From assembly GCF_014650715.1 (NCBI RefSeq), contig NZ_BMVM01000004.1:459873-523872 (forward strand): 64,000 bases of DNA. The letters run 5' to 3'. The notes beneath the pieces were generated by a model. That model had not been told where the DNA came from. It did not search any database and saw only the letters and a program-made list of their open reading frames with translations. Source of the DNA: Streptomyces bluensis (GTDB taxonomy: Bacteria; Actinomycetota; Actinomycetes; Streptomycetales; Streptomycetaceae). A program made the translations under genes and the position numbers. The stretch's first letter is position 1, and every line of letters begins with the position of its first letter. Of the stretch, positions 1 to 8,500 are shown one piece after another.

Positions 1-2
1 CC

Positions 3-569
3 GTCAAGGCGAGCCGCTTCCTCACCCACATCAAGCGGCTGAAGGACCCCGAGGAACCGGTGCACCGGCTGATGAGCCACGCCGCCGGGCTCGGCGACCG
101 CCTGGGCCCGGTCCTCCTCCAGCTCCCGCCCACGCTGCGCGCCGACACCGGTCTGCTGGACGCCTGTCTCGCCTGCTTCCCCTCCGGGACCCGTGTCGCG
201 GTCGAGCCCCGCCACGACTCCTGGTGGACGCCCGAGGTGCGCGAGGCACTTCAGAAGCGGGGCGCCGCCCTCTGCTGGGCCGACGTGCGCGCCCAGCCGG
301 TGACCCCGCTGTGGCGGACCACCGACTGGGGCTACGTCCGCTTCCACGAGGGCCGCGCCCGGCAGTGGCCCCGCTACGGCCGCCGCTCCCTGGAGACCTG
401 GGTCGACCGAGTCGCGACGACCTGGTCCCACGACGACGACGTCTACGCCTACTTCAACAACGACCCGAACGGCGCGGCAGTGAAGGACGCGAGGGAGTTC
501 GCAACCGCAGCACACAAAGCCCACCTACGGGTCACAAGGACCCAGCTTCCTTCCAAGGCGAGCCGGTAA
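3..569 (+). CDS. DUF72 domain-containing protein (5' end cut by window edge)
   Basis: The reading frame is already open at the window edge and starts in this window with VKASRFLTHIKRLKDP, a typical internal stretch of the DUF72 (YecE-like TIM-barrel) family, so the true start lies outside. It continues through GPVLLQLPPTLR, VAVEPRHDSW and a C-terminal YAYFNNDPNGAAVKDA motif, all usual for the family, and ends at TAA. About 188 codons are present; family members are usually 240-290 residues, so roughly the N-terminal quarter to third is missing. The biochemical role of DUF72 proteins is not settled. The following gene is convergent and the gap between them carries a dispersed Streptomyces-type repeat. 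Confidence 0.9.
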   Translation, partial: VKASRFLTHIKRLKDPEEPVHRLMSHAAGLGDRLGPVLLQLPPTLRADTGLLDACLACFPSGTRVAVEPRHDSWWTPEVREALQKRGAALCWADVRAQPVTPLWRTTDWGYVRFHEGRARQWPRYGRRSLETWVDRVATTWSHDDDVYAYFNNDPNGAAVKDAREFATAAHKAHLRVTRTQLPSKASR

Positions 570-578
570 CCCCACACC

Positions 579-632
579 CCCTAAGGGGCGCGGGGAACTG
601 CGCGACAAGCCACACACAACCCGCACCCGGCC
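579..632 (+). repeat. Dispersed intergenic repeat (GGGGCGCGGGGAACTGCGCG type)
   Basis: The core CGCGGGGAACTGCGCG at 589-604 follows CCCTAAGGGG and is followed by GACAAGCCACACACAACCCGC. The same core occurs inverted at 26485-26500. This motif resembles a short repeat common between genes in Streptomyces genomes. It lies between two convergent genes, where it could also act in transcription termination. Confidence 0.6.
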
Positions 633-689
633 AACAACCACCAGCCCCGAGCTCTGAGCCGCCCCACCGCACCAAACTCCACAGACCCC

Positions 690-1058
690 CTACCCCCCAT
701 AAGCCGCCCGCAGGGCATCCCGCACGGCCCCCAACGCATCCGACTCACTCAACCCCAACCGCCGCACCCGCTCCGCATACACCTGGGCCTCCGCCGCGGC
801 GGCCCGTTCCGCCGCCGAGCCGGCGGCAGCCACAAACGTTCCGTTGCGCCCCCGCGTCTCGATCACCCCGTCCGTCTCCAGGGCGCGGTAGGCCTTGGCC
901 ACGGTGTTGGCGGCCAGTCCGAGCTGCTCGGCGAGCCCTCGCACGGTGGGGAGCCGGTAGCCGACCGGCAACGCGCCGGAACGGGCCTGCTCGGAGATCT
1001 GCGCGCGTACCTGCTCGTAGGGCGCGGTCCCCTCGGTGATACGGATCTTCAAGGTCAC
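690..1058 (-). CDS. GntR-family transcriptional regulator (YtrA-like, short form)
   Basis: A 122-residue protein. Residues 10-75 form a GntR winged helix-turn-helix: YEQVRAQISEQARSGALPVG, then LPTVRGLAEQLGLAANTVAKAYRALETDGVIETRGRNGTFV split around the recognition helix (TVAKAYRALE). The remaining 45 residues are a short helical tail without a FadR, HutC or aminotransferase domain, which fits the YtrA subfamily, usually linked to control of ABC transporters or cell-envelope genes. No transporter gene is adjacent, so the target is unknown. The gene is divergent from the acetyltransferase gene at 1154, with a 95-bp shared upstream region. Confidence 0.88.
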   Translation of the reverse strand: MTLKIRITEGTAPYEQVRAQISEQARSGALPVGYRLPTVRGLAEQLGLAANTVAKAYRALETDGVIETRGRNGTFVAAAGSAAERAAAAEAQVYAERVRRLGLSESDALGAVRDALRAAYGG

Positions 1059-1153
1059 GGTCCGATTGTCCCGTACCCGCCCGGAAGGCTTCCCCCGTAC
1101 CCGCCGGAAATTCGGAGGCAGCCACCCGTGCTCGCCCCGTAGCGTGCGACCCC

Positions 1154-2074
1154 ATGACAGTGATCGTGCGTGACTTCCGCCCCGAGGACGCCGCGGCCCT
1201 CGCCCAGGTGCGGCGCCAGGCCCTTCCCGTTCTGGTCTCCACCGCCGAGTCCGTCCTCCACGACGTCACCCACATGCATCCCGACGCCCACTACGGGCTG
1301 CTCGTCGCCGAGGAGGACGGCGAGGTGATCGGCACGGCCGACGCGGGTCTCGCCCACGACAGCCCGGTGCCGGGCCAGGGTTACCTGAACGTGTACGTGC
1401 ACCCGGAGCGCGTACACCGTGGCGCGGGCGCCCTGCTCGCGCGCACCGCCGAGGAGCGGCTCGCCGCGCTGGGCGCGACGGCGCTGTTCTGCTGGGTACT
1501 GGACACCCCGGCCGACCGTGCCTTCGCCGAGCGGCGGGGTTACCGCGCGAGCCGCTCGTCCTGCTTGCTCAGCCTGGACCTGGTCCACGGCACCCTCCCC
1601 CCGCTCGCCACGCCGCCTGCCGACGTCGAACTGCGCGCCGCCGCGGCCTTCGCCGACGACCCGCGCCCGTTGTTCGCTCTGGACGCGGAGACGACGGCGG
1701 ACGAGCCCGGCGACATCGACGCGGAGCTCGACGACTACGAGCAGTGGCTCCGCAACACCTGGCACCACCCCCTGCTGGACCACGAGTTGACGACGGTGGC
1801 CGTGGTGGACGGCACCCCTGCCGCGTTCACCGCGGCCCGCACCGACGGCCGGGGCCGCTACTTCACGGCCATGACGGGCACGGCGCGCGCCTTCCGCGGC
1901 CGGGGGCTGGCCAAGCTCGCCAAGAACGCCTCCCTGCACCGCGCCCGCGCGGCGGGCTGCACGGAGGCGTTCACCGGCAACGACGCGTCCAACGGACCCA
2001 TGCTGGCGGTCAACAAGTGGCTCGGCTACGAGGTGTGCGCGACGGAGGTGCGCTATGTCCGCGAACTCGGCTGA
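1154..2074 (+). CDS. GNAT-family N-acetyltransferase with two GNAT domains
   Basis: A 306-residue protein built from two tandem GNAT folds. The N-terminal one (about 1-150) has the acetyl-CoA loop region YVHPERVHRGAGALLARTA. The C-terminal one (about 155-306) has FRGRGLAKLAKNASLHRAR followed by NDASNGPMLAVNKWLGYE, a typical motif A/B pair. One domain in such double-GNAT enzymes is often degenerate; here the C-terminal RGRGLA loop is closer to the Q/RxxGxG/A consensus. The substrate cannot be told. Its 3' end overlaps the start of the DUF402 gene by 20 bp, so the two are probably co-translated. Confidence 0.9.
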   Translation: MTVIVRDFRPEDAAALAQVRRQALPVLVSTAESVLHDVTHMHPDAHYGLLVAEEDGEVIGTADAGLAHDSPVPGQGYLNVYVHPERVHRGAGALLARTAEERLAALGATALFCWVLDTPADRAFAERRGYRASRSSCLLSLDLVHGTLPPLATPPADVELRAAAAFADDPRPLFALDAETTADEPGDIDAELDDYEQWLRNTWHHPLLDHELTTVAVVDGTPAAFTAARTDGRGRYFTAMTGTARAFRGRGLAKLAKNASLHRARAAGCTEAFTGNDASNGPMLAVNKWLGYEVCATEVRYVRELG

Positions 2075-2600
2075 CCCCACCGGCGGTTCGGACGCCGCCC
2101 TGGTCGCCCCGGATGCCGCTCTGGAGGTCGTTCTCGTCAAGGCCGGGCGCACGAAGATCCGCTACCCCGCCGACCTCCTCCACGACGACGGCACCCGCGT
2201 CACCGTACGGGCGGCCTGGGCGGGCGAGGGCGTCCGGGACTTCGGCTTCGTACGGTTCGAAGCGGGTGATGTCTTCATCGAGCACTACTGGCGCGACCGC
2301 TGGTACGCGGTGAAAGAGGTCCGCGACGGCGCGGGCACCCTCAAGGGCTGGTACTGCGACATCACGCGCCCGGCCACCGTCTCGGCCACCCCCTCCGGAA
2401 CCGAACTCGTCGTCGAGGACCTCGACCTGGACCTGTGGCGCTCCGCGGACGGCAGCGCCGTACTGCGCCTGGACGAGGACGAGTTCGCGGCGAGCGGTCT
2501 GGCCCAGACGGCCCCGGAGGCCGCGTCCGCCGCCGTGGCCGCTCTCGACGAACTGGAGGCCCTGGCCCGAGGGGGCGGATTCGAGGCACTACTGAGTTGA
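2055..2600 (+). CDS. DUF402 / FomD-like domain protein
   Basis: A 181-residue protein starting inside the end of the acetyltransferase gene. It carries the DUF402 pattern: a beta-rich first half with DFGFVRFEAGDVFIEHYWRD and WYAVKEV, then GWYCDITRPATV and the acidic VVEDLDLDLW and LRLDEDEF segments. In characterised DUF402/FomD proteins (nucleoside di- or triphosphate phosphatases and relatives) the aromatic and acidic residues bind the substrate and a divalent metal. The overlap with the GNAT gene suggests one transcript. Its 3' end overlaps the convergent methyltransferase gene by 12 bp. Confidence 0.85.
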   Translation: MSANSADPTGGSDAALVAPDAALEVVLVKAGRTKIRYPADLLHDDGTRVTVRAAWAGEGVRDFGFVRFEAGDVFIEHYWRDRWYAVKEVRDGAGTLKGWYCDITRPATVSATPSGTELVVEDLDLDLWRSADGSAVLRLDEDEFAASGLAQTAPEAASAAVAALDELEALARGGGFEALLS

Positions 2601-3224
2601 CGGGCGAGCCACCACCGCGTACCGCTCGTCCTCCACCTCCCGCCCCCACAGCCGGGCGTCGTCCGAGAGCCGCTCCACCCGCACGTCCTGCGCGAGGGGC
2701 GCGAGCAGCCCGGTCAGCCGCTCCGCCGGTATGCCGACCGGGCTGACCGTCCCCCACACTCCCTCGATCAGCACCAACCGCCCTCCCTCACTGCCGAAAG
2801 CGTGGGAGGTGCCCCCAGGACGCAGCAGCCCGGCCCAGGCCCGCAGTACTCGCTCGGGGTCCGGGAGCGTCCACAGCACATGGCGGACGAGCACGACGTC
2901 GAACCGCTCCTCCCCCACCGGCGGCGTCGCCGCGTCCCCGACGAGGAACACCGCGGCCCGGCCGGCGAGCTTCGCACGGGCCCGGTCGACCATCGCCGGC
3001 GAGAGATCGACACCCGTCACCCGATGCCCCTGCTCGGCGGCCAGGAGCGACAGGCTGCCCGTCCCGCAACCGAGGTCCAGCACGTCGGCCGGCCGTGCGG
3101 GCAGCCAGGCCGCCAGCCGGTCCGCCCATGCCTGCCGCACCCCGGGGTCGCGCAGGCCGTGGTCCGGCTCGTCGTCGAAGGTGACGGCCTCGGTGTCCCA
3201 GTCGACGTCATCGTTCGTAGTCAT
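2589..3224 (-). CDS. Class I SAM-dependent methyltransferase
   Basis: A 211-residue protein with the SAM-binding motif VLDLGCGTGSLSLLA (residues 48-62), the acidic motif II VTGVDLSPAMVDRA (69-82) and motif III/IV GDAAT and FDVVLVRHVLWTLPDP (97-123). It resembles UbiE/Methyltransf_11 small-molecule methyltransferases; the acceptor is unknown. The start ATG at 3224 is preferred over upstream in-frame codons because the family-like sequence begins there (MTTNDDVDWD). Around residues 137-149 the usual LRPGG-RLVLIEG junction is split by about ten extra residues (TSHAFGSEGG), encoded by a short palindromic repeat (see 2782-2819). The reading frame stays open through it. Confidence 0.88.
   Translation of the reverse strand: MTTNDDVDWDTEAVTFDDEPDHGLRDPGVRQAWADRLAAWLPARPADVLDLGCGTGSLSLLAAEQGHRVTGVDLSPAMVDRARAKLAGRAAVFLVGDAATPPVGEERFDVVLVRHVLWTLPDPERVLRAWAGLLRPGGTSHAFGSEGGRLVLIEGVWGTVSPVGIPAERLTGLLAPLAQDVRVERLSDDARLWGREVEDERYAVVARPSTQ
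2782..2819 (-). repeat. Short palindromic repeat inserted in frame in the methyltransferase gene
   Basis: On the minus strand it reads as a block beginning TGGGGGCACCTCCCACGC and ending CAGTGAGGGAGG. Almost the same block lies at 24311-24348 (TGGGGGTACCTCCCACGC ... CAGTGGGGGAG), and a diverged one lies inside the Y-family gene at 4856-4898. It adds about ten residues to the methyltransferase between motifs where the family normally has none. Confidence 0.7.
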
Positions 3225-3435
3225 TCCGTCAGGGTGACACCCGCCACTGACAGTCGGGGCCGCGGTCGCCGGAGCGTGCCGGATCCCCCTCATCGCTCAC
3301 GCCCGCGCACTGCCTGTCTGATCGCAGCATGAGCGCTTCCTTAAGACGAACATAAGGATCTCGATCACCGGCCGTCAGTAGGCGATTCCGCGGTTTTCTG
3401 CGGCTAGTTTCGATGGCGCCGAGGAGGCACGGCTC

Positions 3436-3472
3436 CGGGGGCTGTCCGGCGGCTCAGGCCGGACAGCCCCCG
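3436..3472 (-). terminator. Intrinsic terminator after the lipase gene
   Basis: Perfect 15-bp inverted repeat CGGGGGCTGTCCGGC / GCCGGACAGCCCCCG with a 7-nt loop, 27 bp past the lipase stop. There is no clear T-run, which is common for Streptomyces terminators. Confidence 0.8.
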
Positions 3473-3498
3473 CCCGCACGCGTCGTCGGGCGCGTGTG

Positions 3499-4359
3499 TC
3501 AGCCGAGCACCGAAAGGCAGGTCGTCGGTGTGGCGTTGGCCGGGTCGAGCGCGTTGGTCACCTCGTGGAACGCGATGCGGTCGAGGAGCCCGATCGCGGC
3601 GTGCTCGGAGAGGTCGGCCGCGCACAGGTCCTGGATCACGACGTTGCGGACGTTCGGCCCGTCGAGGAACTGTGACCGGTACGGCGTGACCACCTCGTCG
3701 TACTTGGTGGCGATGACCGTGTACGTGACGCCGGGCACGGTGTCGCCGCCCGCGTTGAGCTTGGTGAGGAAGGCGGAGCCCACTATCTGGTCGGCGAGCG
3801 CGGGCGTCGCGGTGGAGATGAGGTCCTCCGCGCCGGGGAAGTAGTCGAGCAGTTCGGTGAGGCCGCCGAGGTTCGTGCCGTGGTTGCTGGGCGCGATGCC
3901 GACCAAGGCGTTCACCTCGGCCGCCCCGCCGAGGAACTTGAGGTAGTAGCGGGGCATCATGCCGCCCTGCGAGTGGCCGACGAGGTCGGTCTCGGCGGCT
4001 CCGGTCGCGGCGAGCACCTTGTCGACGAAGTCGTCGAGTTGCTCTGCCGACTTGTCGATGGGGCCGAGTCCGTTGAAGAACGGGACCCCCGGCAGTTGCC
4101 CGTAGTCGAAGGAGTAGACGCAGTAGCCGCGGTTCACCAGGTAGGGAGCGAGCCCGAGCCAGTTGTCGACGGAGTTCGCGAACGTTCCGTGGACGAGGAC
4201 GACGGGACGGGGGTGGGCGGCGGAGGGTTTGCAGGAGTAGTCGTTCCAACCGCTGTCGGGGGCGGCGGCTGCCTGTGCGGTGGTGGCGGGGACGAGCGTG
4301 GCGGCGGTGGCCAGCAGCAGTGCGGCGAGGGGGGTGAGCACTCGCTTCCAGGGCAGCAT
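3499..4359 (-). CDS. Secreted triacylglycerol lipase/esterase (alpha/beta-hydrolase)
   Basis: A 286-residue preprotein. Residues 1-30 are a signal peptide (basic start, hydrophobic core, ATTAQA cleavage site). The mature enzyme has an oxyanion-hole motif VVLVHGTF (53-60), the nucleophile elbow GHSQG with Ser130, and likely acid and base Asp221 (KYDEVVTP) and His253 (LSEHAAIG). Cysteines at 43 and 80 and at 245 could form disulfides in the extracellular enzyme. This is the pattern of Streptomyces extracellular lipases of the LipA/EstA type that hydrolyse acylglycerols. The gene stands alone, with a strong terminator behind it and a CRP-like palindrome 47 bp before its start. Confidence 0.92.
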   Translation of the reverse strand: MLPWKRVLTPLAALLLATAATLVPATTAQAAAAPDSGWNDYSCKPSAAHPRPVVLVHGTFANSVDNWLGLAPYLVNRGYCVYSFDYGQLPGVPFFNGLGPIDKSAEQLDDFVDKVLAATGAAETDLVGHSQGGMMPRYYLKFLGGAAEVNALVGIAPSNHGTNLGGLTELLDYFPGAEDLISTATPALADQIVGSAFLTKLNAGGDTVPGVTYTVIATKYDEVVTPYRSQFLDGPNVRNVVIQDLCAADLSEHAAIGLLDRIAFHEVTNALDPANATPTTCLSVLG

Positions 4360-4405
4360 CGGGTGATCTCCTTGCGGCTCAAGGGAGGTGCGACGACGTA
4401 CGCCC

Positions 4406-4421
4406 TGTGATCCGGATCACG
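4406..4421. promoter_or_regulatory. CRP-like palindrome upstream of the lipase gene
   Basis: TGTGATCCGGATCACG contains a perfect 14-bp palindrome (GTGATCC/GGATCAC) and matches the general CRP layout TGTGA-N6-TCACA in all but the last base. It sits 47 bp upstream of the lipase ATG, where a regulator could act on its promoter. Streptomyces Crp recognises GTG-N6-GNCAC-like sites; this one has A in place of the first G of the right half. Confidence 0.45.
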
Positions 4422-4579
4422 AGGATGCTGTTCGACTCGACAAGTTACGGGCGAGTAGGTGAAGTGTGAAGTTACGCGTCAGTAAAAACTTCCAGTGGCG
4501 GCTGTGACGCACTGGTGCGTGTCGCTGGACATGCGATAGGGGGGTTACGAGCGCAGGGGGTTACCAGGCGGCCGGGGAG

Positions 4580-5590
4580 TTACGAGGCCAGCGTGCCCGG
4601 CCCGATCACATGGGCACCGAACCTGGCCCGCGCCCGGTCCGCGACCTCCTCGATGCGGCGAGCCTTCTCGTCCACCGGATCGAAGGTGAGCTGGTGGGTG
4701 GCCTGGTCGGCGGGGCTCAACCCCTCGGCGCGCAGGGCGATTCCACGGACGCGGGCGCGCTGGAGGCCGAGCGCCTCGTACATGCGGTACGCGGCGTCGG
4801 TGAGCGCCGGCGAGTGCGCGGTCGGCTCCTTGAGCTTGCGGCTGCGGGTCGTGGAGGTGGGGGTCCCCCCGCTTGAGCGAAGCCGAGAGTGGGGGAGGTC
4901 GGCGTACCGCACGGTGAGGGTGAGCGTGCGGCACACCTTCTCCAGGGCGCGTAGCCGGATGCCCAGTTCCTCGGTGGCGGAGAGCAGGGCGCGGCGGTGT
5001 TCGGCCGGGTCCAGTTCGTCGCGCGGGAAGGAGCGTTCGGCGGCCAGAGAGCGCGAGACGGCGTTCGGGACGACCCGGCCGCGGTCGATGCCCTGTGCCT
5101 TCTCCCGCAGTTCGCGGCCGGTGCGGGCGCTGGTGAGCCGTTGCAGGGTCGACAGGGGGGCGGCGGCGACCTTGCCGAGGGTGTCGAGGCCGTACTCGCA
5201 CAGGGTGCGGGCGGTGGCGGCGCCGACTCCGGGGAGCGCGGCGACCGGCTGCCCGGCCAGGAACTCCGTGAGGGCGCCGGGCTCTTCGGGCACCACTCGG
5301 ATCAGCCCGGGGCGGGAGTCGTTCAGGGCCATCCGGGCGAACAGCGGGCCCGGCCCGGCCCCGATCGCGCAGTCGATCCCGTACCGGGCGAGGGAGCGCA
5401 CCCGGATCATCGAGGCCAGATCCAGGGCGTCCCGGCCGAAGTACCGTTCGGCGCCGTGCAGGTCGACCAGGGCGCGGTCGGGTGGCAGCGCCTCGATGAC
5501 GGGCGTGAACTCCTCCAGCATCTCGATGAGCCGGGGCAGGGCGGCCTCGTACGTCGGAGGCAGCTGGAACTGGACGCAGAGGATGGTCAT
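4580..5590 (-). CDS. Y-family DNA polymerase-like protein, ImuB type, catalytic acids missing
   Basis: A 336-residue protein starting at ATG 5590, overlapping the dnaE2 stop by ATGA, so translation is coupled. It has a Y-family fold: palm-like N-terminus, helix-hairpin-helix LPGVGAATARTL (119-130), and a little-finger/thumb region with TAHSPALTDAAYRMYEALGL. The catalytic signatures are absent: the N-terminus reads MTILCVQFQLP where active enzymes have a DMDAFFAS-type Asp motif, and the SxDE motif region reads ALVDLHGAERYFG. That is the ImuB pattern, a non-catalytic adaptor that brings DnaE2 to the beta clamp. A possible clamp motif, HQLTFD, is at 299-304. Residues about 232-246 (LPHSRLRSSGGTPTS) are an in-frame insertion coming from a palindromic repeat. 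The protein is shorter than mycobacterial ImuB (about 500 residues). Confidence 0.85.
   Translation of the reverse strand: MTILCVQFQLPPTYEAALPRLIEMLEEFTPVIEALPPDRALVDLHGAERYFGRDALDLASMIRVRSLARYGIDCAIGAGPGPLFARMALNDSRPGLIRVVPEEPGALTEFLAGQPVAALPGVGAATARTLCEYGLDTLGKVAAAPLSTLQRLTSARTGRELREKAQGIDRGRVVPNAVSRSLAAERSFPRDELDPAEHRRALLSATEELGIRLRALEKVCRTLTLTVRYADLPHSRLRSSGGTPTSTTRSRKLKEPTAHSPALTDAAYRMYEALGLQRARVRGIALRAEGLSPADQATHQLTFDPVDEKARRIEEVADRARARFGAHVIGPGTLAS
4856..4898 (+). repeat. Short palindromic repeat inserted in frame in the ImuB-like gene
   Basis: GGTGGGGGTCCCCCCGC, then a GAGCGAAGC turn, then GAGAGTGGGGGAGG. It shares the TGGGGGT...GTGGGGGAG frame with the copies at 2782-2819 and 24311-24348. 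It adds about 15 residues between two conserved strands of the little-finger domain without breaking the frame. Confidence 0.65.
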
Positions 5591-8500
5591 CCCGCACTCC
5601 CCGGACTCTGGTGCCACAACTTCCGTCCGCTCGCGGGCCCTTCGCCCGCCGGGCGCAGATCCGCCCAGGGGTGCATTTCGAACCCCGTGGGCATCTGGAT
5701 GCGCCGGCCGCCCGCCGGTTCCTCCCCGTCGGGGGAACCGTCGGGTCCCGCTGCCCCACCGGCCTCACCTGCTTCACCGACCTGTGCCGCCCCGCTCGGC
5801 CCCGCCAACCGCAGGGCCACTCCGTCCAGGCCCTCCTCCCGCCGCAGCTCCACCAGTTCGGCGAGGTTCCAGGCGGCGGAGCCCACCACGCTGAGGCTGC
5901 GCGGCCCCCGTCGCTGCACCACCCCGCGCACCAGCAGCAGCCAGGAGTGGAAGACCGTGTGGGCGCAGGCGTCGTGGGAGTCGTCGAAGAAGGCGAGGTC
6001 GACCAGGCCGGTGCCGTCGTCGAGGGTGGTGAAGATGACCCGCTTGCCGGAGCGGATCGGCGGGGTCTGGGTGGCCGCCTTGGCGCCCGCGACCAGGACC
6101 GTCTCGCCGTGCCGGGTCTCGCGCAGCCGCCGCGCGGACACCACGCCGAGCTCGGTCAGGAACTCCCGGTGGTCGTCCATCAGGTTGTGCGAGACGTCCA
6201 TGGAGAGCACGCCCAGCTCGGCGCTGAGCCGCTCCGCCGAGGACAGGTCGGGCAGCCCGGCGGATGCGGTTCCCCGCCCGCCGGCGAGAGGGAGTTGGGC
6301 GCCGCCCGCGCCGCGTCCGCTGCGTCCGCCGCGTCCGCCCCGGGCGACCCGGTGCAGTTCGGTCAGGTGCAGTTGCAGGTCACGCCGGTTGGCGCCGAAG
6401 TCGTCCAGTGCGCCGACCTGGGCGAGCCGCTGGGCCAGCGGGCGGCTGGGCCGGGCCCGTTCCCAGAAGTCGAGCAGGGAGGCGTACGGCTGTCCGTCCG
6501 CGATCCGTGCCGCCTCGGCCTCGCTGATGCCGTACACGTCGGAGAGCGCCAGCCGCACACCCCAGATCCCCTTGCCCTCCCTGGATTCCCAGGTCCCCTT
6601 GCCCACCCGGGGTTCCTTGGGTCCCCAAGTGCCCTTGCCGGCCCCGGATTCAGACACCAGTTCGATACGGTGGGCGACGCCCGACCGGTTCACGTCCAAC
6701 GGGAGGATCGGCACCCCCTGCCGCCGCGCGTCCGCCAACAGCAGCCGCTTCGGGTACATACCGGGGTCGTGCGTGAGCAACCCGGCGTAGAACGCGGCCG
6801 GGTGATGGGCCTTCAGCCACGCCGACTGGTACGTCGGCACCGCGAAGGCGACCGCGTGCGCCTTGCAGAAGCCGTACGACCCGAACGCCTCGACGATCTC
6901 CCAGGTCCGTGCGACGGTCTCGGCGTCGTACCCCTTGGCGGCCGCGGCCTGGGCGAACCAGACCCGGATCCGCCCCTGCGCCTCGGGGTCCGACAGCCCG
7001 CGCCGCACCTGGTCCGCCTCGTCCCGTCCGCAGCCGGTCATGATGTGCACGATGTCGATGATCTGCTCGTGGAAGACCACGACGCCGTACGTCTCCCTGA
7101 GCGGTCCCTCCAGGTCCGGGTGCGGGTAGCGGACCGGCGCCCGTCCGTGCCGGGCCGCGATGAACGGCCGCACCATGTCGGCGGCGACCGGACCGGGACG
7201 GAACAGCGAGATGTCCACCACCAGATCGTGGAAGGTGGCCGGCTGGAGGCGCCCCACCAGGTCCCGCTGGCCCGGCGACTCGATCTGGAAGCAGCCCAGC
7301 GTCTCGGTGGAGCGGATGAGCCGGTACGTCGCCGGGTCGCCCGCGTCGATGTCGACGTCGTCCAGGTCGATCCGGGTGCCCGCCGCCCGCTCGGCCTCCG
7401 CCACCGCGTGCGCCATCGCGGACTGCATCCGCACGCCCAGCACATCGAGCTTGAGCAGCCCGAGGTCCTCGACGTCGTCCTTGTCGAACTGCGACATGGG
7501 AAACCCCTCGCCGCTGGTCGGCATCACCGGCGTACGGGCGAGGAGCGAGGCGTCGGAGAGCAGCACCCCGCACGGGTGCATGGCGACTCCACGCGGGAGG
7601 GCGTCGAGCGCCTCGACCAGCTCCCACATACGGCCGTACTTGCCCCCGTACGTCCCGTCGTGCTTCCCCTCTTCCCGCTGAAACTCCCTCGCCAGTTCCT
7701 TGAGCTCGGGCAGTTCGTCCAGCGCGGCCCGTGCGTCGCGTGCCCGGATGTGCGGGAAGGACTTGGCGATCCGGTCGGTGTCGGCCGGATCCAGGGACAG
7801 CGCGGCGCCGACGTCGCGGATGGCGTGGCGGACGCGGTACGTCTCCGGCATCGACACGGTCGCGACCCGTTCGGTGCCGAAGCGGTCGATGATCGCGCGG
7901 TAGACCTCCAGCCTGCGCGCGGACTCCACGTCGATGTCGATGTCGGGCAGCGCGATCCGCCGCTTGGACAGGAAGCGCTCCATCAGCAGCCCGTGCCGGA
8001 CGGGGTCGGCGTGTGCGATGCCGAGGAGGTGGTTGACGAGGGAGCCCGCACCGGAGCCGCGCGCGGCGACCCGGATCCCCATCCTCCGTACGTCGTCCAC
8101 GACCTGGGCCACCGTCAGGAAGTAGGAGGCGAAGCCGTGGTGGGCGATGACGTCGAGTTCCTGGTGCATCCGCTCCCAGTACTCACGCCGCCGGTCGTAC
8201 CCGCGCAGCACCATCCCCGCCGCGGCCCGGGAGGCGAGAGTGCGCTGTGCGGTACGGCGGCCCGCGCCGACGAGGTGGGCCTCGGGGAAGTGGACGCTGC
8301 CGATGCCGAGGTCGTCCTCCGGGTCGACCAGGCACTCGGCGGCGGTGGCCCGTGTCTGCTCCAGCAGCCGGTACGCGGTGTCACGGCGGTAACCCGCGGC
8401 CTCGACGATCCGCTCGGCGGCGCCCAGCATGGCGGACGCGTCCTTGAGCCAGGCCTCGCCGGAGTCCAGCTCGCGACGGGGGTCGACGGGAACGAGCCGG

